Source of the DNA: Entamoeba histolytica HM-1:IMSS
Taxonomy: Eukaryota; Evosea; Mastigamoebida; Endamoebidae
Length of the DNA stretch: 41,777 nucleotides
Direction: 5' to 3'
Assembly: GCF_000208925.1 (NCBI RefSeq)
Contig: NW_001915004.1
Span: 1 to 41,777, forward strand
The notes beneath the pieces are model-generated. The model did no database searches. It worked only from the letters and a program-made list of their open reading frames with translations, and had not been told where the DNA came from. This document shows, in pieces, positions 36,415 to 41,777 of this stretch. The position numbers and the translations under genes were made by a program. Positions within the stretch are counted from its first letter, which is position 1, and every line of letters starts with the position of its first letter.

Positions 36415-39015
36415 ATGGATCCAAACAAATGGACAGATGCAACAGTTCAAATGTTCAAAGAATCACAAGAAAAAGCATTTGAAAGAAAGAATGCATATAT
36501 CATGCCAATTCACATGATGAATGCAATTGTTGAAGAAGAGTCGAATATTATTATCCGAATAGTCGAGATGATGGGAGGTGATGTTAGTAAAATGAAGAAA
36601 GAAATACAAGAAGGAATGAATAAGATTCCAGTTCAAAATCCACCACCAGTAGAAATTGGACTTCATCCAACAACACAACAAGTGATAAGACGAGCAATAG
36701 AGAAACAAAAGACAATGGGAGATACATATCTTGCAGTTGATGTGATAGTAATGTCATTGATGGAAGAGAAAGAAATTAGTACGATAGTAGGAAATAGTGG
36801 AATTAATGTTCTGGAATTTAACAAAAAGATAATGGAAATGAGAAAAGGACAAAGTGTAGAAACAAAAGAAGCAGAGAGTCAATATGAAGCATTGAAGAAA
36901 TATGGAAATGATTTAACGGCACAAGCAGAAAGTGGGAAGATGGATCCCATCATTGGAAGAGATGAAGAAATTAAACGAGTTATTCGTATTTTATCAAGAC
37001 GAACGAAAAATAATCCAGTCTTAATAGGAGAGCCAGGAGTTGGTAAAACAGCAGTAGTTGAAGGACTTGCACAAAGAATTGTTAAAGGGGATGTTCCAAG
37101 TAATTTGCAATGTCGAGTTATTGGATTAGATATGGGAGCATTAATAGCAGGAGCACAATATAGAGGACAATTTGAAGAAAGATTAAAAGCAGTAATAAAA
37201 GAAGTTAAAGAAAGTAAAATACCTATTATATTGTTTATAGATGAAATTCACACAGTATTAGGAGCTGGAGCAACAGGAGAAGGAGCAATGGATGCAGCTA
37301 ATATTTTAAAACCAATGTTATCAAGAGGAGAATTACGATGTATTGGAGCAACAACGTTAGAGGAATATAGAAAATATGTTGAAAAAGATCCAGCATTTGA
37401 AAGACGATTCCAACAAGTTTATGTAAGTGAACCAAGTGTAGAAGATACATTATATATTCTTCGAGGAATAAGAGAGAAATATGAAAATCATTATGGATTA
37501 ACAATTACGGATTCAGCATTAGTTTCAGCAGCAACATTAAGTAAAAGATACATCAATGGAAGATTTCTTCCTGACAAGGCAATTGATTTAGTTGATGAAG
37601 CATGTGCTACATTATTTACACAAAAGAATTCACAACCAGAAGAAATAGATAGATTAGAAAGAAGAGAAACACAAATAAATGTGGAGAAAATAGCATTAGA
37701 AAGAGAAGTTAAAGAAACGGATGAAGAACATAAAAAAGTTATTGAAGAAAGACTTAAAGAAATTGAAAAAGAAATGAGTGAAAATAAAGAGAAATTAACA
37801 AAGTTACGAATTAATTATGAGAAAGAAAAAGGAGGAAGTGAAGAAATGAAAGAACTTGCAACAAAAATAGAAAGTATGAAACATAAAGCAGAAAGTACTA
37901 AAGATTTAGAAGTAGCAGCTGATTTGAAATATTATGCAATACCAGAAGCAGAAAAGAGATTGGCAGAATTAAAGAAACAAAATAAAGAAACAACAATGAT
38001 ATCATTACAAGTCACAGCAACACAAATAGAAGAAGTTGTGAGTAGATGGACAGGAATTCCAGTTACTAAAATGAATCAAAGTGAGAAAGCAAGATTACTG
38101 AATTTAGAAAGTGAAATACATAAACGAGTAATAGGACAAGATGAAGCAGTGACAGCAGTTAGTGATGCAATCATTAGAAGTAGAGGAGGATTAGGAAATG
38201 AAAAACGACCAATAGGAAGTTTTATGTTTTTAGGACCAAGTGGAGTAGGTAAAACAGAATTAGCAAAAGCATTAGCAGCTGAATTGTTTGATTCAGAGGA
38301 AAATATAGTTAGAATAGATATGAGTGAATATATGGAAAGTCATAGTGTGTCGAGACTGATAGGAGCACCACCAGGATATGTTGGATATGAAGAAGGAGGA
38401 CAATTAACAGAAGCAATTCGTCGTAGACCATATAGTGTAATATTATTTGATGAAATTGAAAAAGCACATCCACAAGTATTTAATGTGTTATTACAATTAT
38501 TGGATGAAGGAAGATTAACAGATGGAAGAGGAAGAACAGTTGATTTTAAGAATACGGTTGTGATTATGACATCGAATTTAGGAAGTGAAATAATAATGAA
38601 AGGAGTAGAAACAACAGGACAAGTTGATGAACAAGTTAAAGAACAAGTCATGGAAATAGTGAAGAAGTCGTTTAAACCAGAGTTTCTCAATCGAATGGAT
38701 GATATTATAGTATTTTCACCACTTTCAGAGAAAGAATTGAAAGAAATAGTTAAATTACAAATGGGAGAAGTGATTAAAGTCATTAAAAAGAGATATCCAG
38801 GAAGTGAAGTTGAAATGACGGAAGCAGCAATAGAAGGAATCATTAAAGCAGGATATTCAATAGCATATGGAGCAAGACCAATGCGAAGATATATTGAAAA
38901 GACAGTTGTTACAGAAATAACAAAATCAATAATAGGAGGAGTGATGAAAGAGAAGAGTAAAATTAAGATAGGATATGAAGATGGTAAGATTGAAGTTAAA
39001 ATAACTGATAACTAA
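36415..39015 (+). CDS. clpB: ClpB/Hsp104-family disaggregase (HSP101-type)
   Basis: The 866-residue AAA+ disaggregase has the full domain order. The Clp N domain covers about 1-145. NBD1 has Walker A GEPGVGKT (205-212) and Walker B LFIDEIHT (Asp276-Glu277). The regulatory coiled-coil middle domain is about 405-535. NBD2 has Walker A GPSGVGKT (607-614) and Walker B ILFDEIEK (Asp679-Glu680), with the AYGARPMRR sensor-2 region near the end. It is a hexamer that threads aggregated proteins through its pore with Hsp70, and Entamoeba homologues are heat-inducible. No mitochondrial or other targeting peptide is present, so it is cytosolic or nuclear. The length matches bacterial ClpB, with no acidic Hsp104-type C-terminal tail. 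The start is set by the TATA box at -37 and a very short leader. Confidence 0.97.
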   Translation: MDPNKWTDATVQMFKESQEKAFERKNAYIMPIHMMNAIVEEESNIIIRIVEMMGGDVSKMKKEIQEGMNKIPVQNPPPVEIGLHPTTQQVIRRAIEKQKTMGDTYLAVDVIVMSLMEEKEISTIVGNSGINVLEFNKKIMEMRKGQSVETKEAESQYEALKKYGNDLTAQAESGKMDPIIGRDEEIKRVIRILSRRTKNNPVLIGEPGVGKTAVVEGLAQRIVKGDVPSNLQCRVIGLDMGALIAGAQYRGQFEERLKAVIKEVKESKIPIILFIDEIHTVLGAGATGEGAMDAANILKPMLSRGELRCIGATTLEEYRKYVEKDPAFERRFQQVYVSEPSVEDTLYILRGIREKYENHYGLTITDSALVSAATLSKRYINGRFLPDKAIDLVDEACATLFTQKNSQPEEIDRLERRETQINVEKIALEREVKETDEEHKKVIEERLKEIEKEMSENKEKLTKLRINYEKEKGGSEEMKELATKIESMKHKAESTKDLEVAADLKYYAIPEAEKRLAELKKQNKETTMISLQVTATQIEEVVSRWTGIPVTKMNQSEKARLLNLESEIHKRVIGQDEAVTAVSDAIIRSRGGLGNEKRPIGSFMFLGPSGVGKTELAKALAAELFDSEENIVRIDMSEYMESHSVSRLIGAPPGYVGYEEGGQLTEAIRRRPYSVILFDEIEKAHPQVFNVLLQLLDEGRLTDGRGRTVDFKNTVVIMTSNLGSEIIMKGVETTGQVDEQVKEQVMEIVKKSFKPEFLNRMDDIIVFSPLSEKELKEIVKLQMGEVIKVIKKRYPGSEVEMTEAAIEGIIKAGYSIAYGARPMRRYIEKTVVTEITKSIIGGVMKEKSKIKIGYEDGKIEVKITDN

Positions 39016-40113
39016 AAAGGATAATAATATAATTGAATGTATTTTATAAAAGAAATAGGTTGAAAGAAAAAGGAAGAATAATATAAAAGACAATCAATTG
39101 AATAATAATGTTTATTTTTAATGTGAATACTATTTCTTTTCATCAATTGTATTTGATGAGATATCATTGTTTTTTATAATAAATGAATGAATATATTTTA
39201 CACAGTCTAATTAAAGTTAATCAACATTAATATTTCATCTATTCTTTAGAAAATTATCAATACATCATTTTCTCATGTTATTCTTCAATTATTTCTCATT
39301 AATCTTTCTATTTCATCATCTTTTAATGAATATTTTTTTTATTTATTTCATATATTTTCTTCTCTCATCTATTGCCATTGTAACTATCATTTTATATGTT
39401 AATGTAATACATGGTATAGTTATTATAACATTATTAACTTCTTTCATATTTATACTTTATGTTCATTTCTATCATTCTTTGTTTTTGATTATTCAACAAA
39501 TTAATTAAGTTCATTCACATCATTTAACGTTAAAGCTGGCACTAATAAATGAATAGTCAGGTCAAATATTAATAAATTGAATTTAAAACATGTTCATTTA
39601 TTCATAGTGTTAAACTTAGAATACATTTCAATACACTTAATAATCAAAATGTTTTACTTTTAAACATGAATATGTTAAAATAACAACATTATTTAATTAG
39701 TATTGTTAATTTAAATATATTTGTATATTCGTTGAGTCTTATTAGTTTGTTGGTTCATCATATCACTTTGTAAACGATATATTTTAACATTAATTTTATT
39801 TTTTAGAAAATGATGAAGTTAATAACTTCAATCAACTTTTAAAATATGCTTTTTAATACACAATTAACTACAACTACATGATTTTACAATACCAATGAAT
39901 ATAATAAACATGAAATGAATTACAATTATAATAAACAAGAAGATCTAATTCAATTGATAATATTAAACAGAATAATACTGCGTAAATTATATTTCATTAT
40001 AGAATTTATTCAAAATAGAAATATTAATATATAATGATAATAACACATTCTTGGATTTATTTTTATTTAGATTGATATTTTTCATTTTATCTTCAAATAT
40101 TAATCATATAAGA
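39016..40113. other. gene-free AT-rich region downstream of clpB
   Basis: I see no gene. A hydrophobic 77-codon frame (39275-39508) is T-rich and low in complexity and is probably chance. No repeats or promoters stand out until the TATA-like element at 40114. Confidence 0.6.
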
Positions 40114-40122
40114 TATTTAAAG
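40114..40122 (+). promoter_or_regulatory. TATA-like element at the 5' edge of repeat copy 2
   Basis: TATTTAAAG matches the TATA core and ends at the first base of the repeat. Nothing like it precedes copy 1, where the junction sequence is TTAATTATGGG. It could drive transcription of the repeat in this copy. Confidence 0.4.
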
Positions 40123-41105
40123 GGTACGAAAATTAGCAAAGAAAAAATGCATCTAAATAATTTACAAAAAAGAAAAAAGATGCAAAAAAATTTGCATCCA
40201 TAGAATTTTCCATTTATTATATTTTGCTCCTAAAATAAAAATAAATAAAAAATATGATAAATATACAATCTGTATATATTTATGTTTATATTTTATTATC
40301 AATTGTATTCATTTTGTATGAAATATTAATGAAATAGATGATTTGATGAATCATATTTAATTATTTGTATTTATTTTTATTCTTTTCTTTATATGTTATT
40401 TATCTATCGTATTTTTATATATTTATTTTTATATTTATTTCTCTGTTTATATTATTTATATCATTGTATTCTTCTTATTATCTATATATTATTATATTAT
40501 TCTTATTTTATTATTTTTATGTTTATATTCTTTAGATTTTCTTATTGTTATTCTTTTATATTTAGATGTATTTTATTATTTGTTTATTCATCTTTTATAT
40601 TATTATCATTTATATCTATTTTCATTTTATATTTATTCTCTTTTGATTTATATTAATATTAATTTTATCTTTTATACTTTGATTTTATTATTATATCATT
40701 GATTATCATTTCTCCTTTTATTTATCATTTATTCTTATTATTCTTTTGTTTTATATTCTATCTATGTTATATATTCATTTCATTTTCATTTATATTTTAT
40801 CACTTATTATATGTTATAATAACATAACACTTATGATTGATTATATAATAAACATCATAATGAAATTATACATATGAATAATAAAAATAAAAAGAGTAAA
40901 ATATTTTTTTTCAATAAAACAATATTAATCATTTTGAATCATTAAATTAGACACTTGTTATTTCATATTTCTAATTTTTACATTAAAAATACACCATTTT
41001 CATTCTTTTCTTCTTTTATCATCTCTTTGTGATTTATTATTTTTATATTCTTCTTCTACTTTCTTTTTATTCTTTTATATATTTATATTCTTTTTATATT
41101 ATTTG
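40122..41105 (+). repeat. ~0.98 kb AT-rich non-coding repeat, copy 2
   Basis: Same orientation as, and colinear with, 5914-6850. Shared anchors include the first ~90 bases, ATTTTGCTCCTAA, ATTGTATTCATTTTG, TTAGATGTATTT, TCATTGATTATCATTTCT, the TATGTTATAATAACATAACAC region and TTAGACACT-GTTAT. It is slightly longer through small insertions. No coding capacity; the 87-codon hydrophobic frame inside it (40393-40656) is not conserved as a protein in copy 1. Confidence 0.8.
40179..40198 (+). other. hairpin in repeat copy 2
   Basis: GATGCAAA and TTTGCATC are perfectly paired, loop AAAA. It is the counterpart of 5971-5990; the stem is unchanged while the loop has changed. Confidence 0.55.
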
Positions 41106-41777
41106 TTTTCGTTGTTTTTCTATTTCTTTCTTCTATTATTTATCAATTTTATATTCATTTATTCATTCTTTTTATTTCTTTTTTATTAGTTCTTGAGTAT
41201 TGTATATTTCTTTATTATTTCATTTGTGTATTATCAAAATATATGTTTTATTGATTTTATGTTGAACAAAATATTGAATAAATCAATATTTTCAATGTTA
41301 ATTATTCATTATTTATTCTGAAATGTTGTGTATATTTATTATATTAAATGAATATGATGAATGAATATCAATATTATTGTTTATTTGATTTTAAAAAATA
41401 ATAAATGAATATGAAATAATAAATGAAATAAATAATGAAGACAATGAAATGATAATGAAATAAAATAATCTAATATTGAACAAATCAAATAAAGAATATA
41501 TTGAATATATCATTATTGTTACTTTATTATTTATTATTTCAATTATTAAATATTAATAAATTATTATTCATGAATATTTAATTGATATTTTATAATTTCA
41601 TTTTCATTTTATTTAATAAATGAAATATAAATAATAAATAATAAATGAATGAATAATAATTTAATATATGAAATAATAAAAAGAAAAGAAAGATAAATAA
41701 TAAAGAAATATGATGTATTTAATATATAATATAATTTATTATCAAATATAATAATAATATCAAATGATGATTTATTT
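41106..41777. other. AT-rich sequence to the end of the window, no gene
   Basis: It is composed of short A+T words (AATAAATGAATAATGAAAT and similar). No open frame, RNA or boundary structure can be supported. It is similar in texture, though not in alignable sequence, to bases 1-600. Confidence 0.6.

Noticed and set aside
39275..39508. 77-codon hydrophobic frame downstream of clpB
   Set aside because: T-rich low-complexity sequence; no promoter; typical chance frame of this region.
40393..40656. 87-codon frame within repeat copy 2
   Set aside because: The equivalent part of copy 1 does not keep the frame, so it is not under protein selection.
1..41777. CRISPR arrays, bacterial operons, prophage or tRNA arrays
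   Set aside because: No regularly spaced short repeats, ribosome binding sites, phage genes or recognisable tRNAs are present; the ICE/S74 domain belongs to a eukaryotic-style membrane protein rather than a phage tail gene.

Overview
The window is nuclear DNA from an Entamoeba species, most likely of the E. histolytica / E. dispar / E. nuttalli group. The genus call rests on extreme AT content between genes, densely packed and mostly intronless genes, 47 and 67 nt introns that start GTTTG and end TAG, upstream TATTTAAA and AATGAACT-like core promoter elements, and lineage-typical families: coiled-coil plus TLDc proteins, BspA-like leucine-rich repeats, RhoGAP and RasGEF signalling proteins, a SREHP-like surface protein and a frameshifted Entamoeba-type LINE. 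Species cannot be fixed by reading alone.

Layout. (1) 1-10.9 kb is a repeat-rich accessory region. It holds a TLDc gene broken by a frameshift, 2.6 kb of gene-poor AT-rich DNA with weak traces of old coding sequence, a stop-ridden basic/coiled-coil reading frame (possibly LINE ORF1-like), a ~0.94 kb AT-rich non-coding repeat, an intact low-complexity surface-protein gene with a near-perfect promoter, and a decayed LINE reverse transcriptase. (2) 10.95-39.0 kb is a gene-dense core. In order it has ATG9, a CDC25/Acr2-type rhodanese phosphatase, a NAP/SET histone chaperone, ribosomal protein S3a, a 1813-residue coiled-coil protein, an ER thioredoxin-fold protein ending KEEL, a BspA-like LRR protein, a small probable myristoylated protein, a candidate structured RNA, a small two-exon gene, a two-exon RhoGAP, a zinc-finger/ICE/five-TM protein, two small membrane proteins, a RasGEF, an amino acid permease, a class 3 lipase, a doubtful small ORF and ClpB. 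(3) 39.0-41.8 kb is gene-free and contains a second copy of the repeat, in the same orientation ~34.2 kb from the first.

Genes working together. Transcription runs from independent promoters, with no polycistrons. Functional themes are vesicle, autophagy and ER biology (ATG9, KEEL protein, lipase), small-GTPase signalling (RhoGAP, RasGEF) and proteostasis (ClpB, NAP-type chaperone, S3a).

The most interesting reading is 26643-28565. This protein has an N-terminal C2H2 zinc finger, then an intramolecular chaperone/auto-protease domain with an intact Ser-Lys dyad, a coiled coil and five membrane segments. That architecture predicts a membrane-tethered, self-cleaving transcription factor like MYRF, but with a zinc finger in place of the usual DNA-binding domain. 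Other notable signals are the pair of transcribable-looking repeats with a conserved hairpin, a folded RNA candidate near 24.2 kb, and doubled sequence motifs upstream of clpB.
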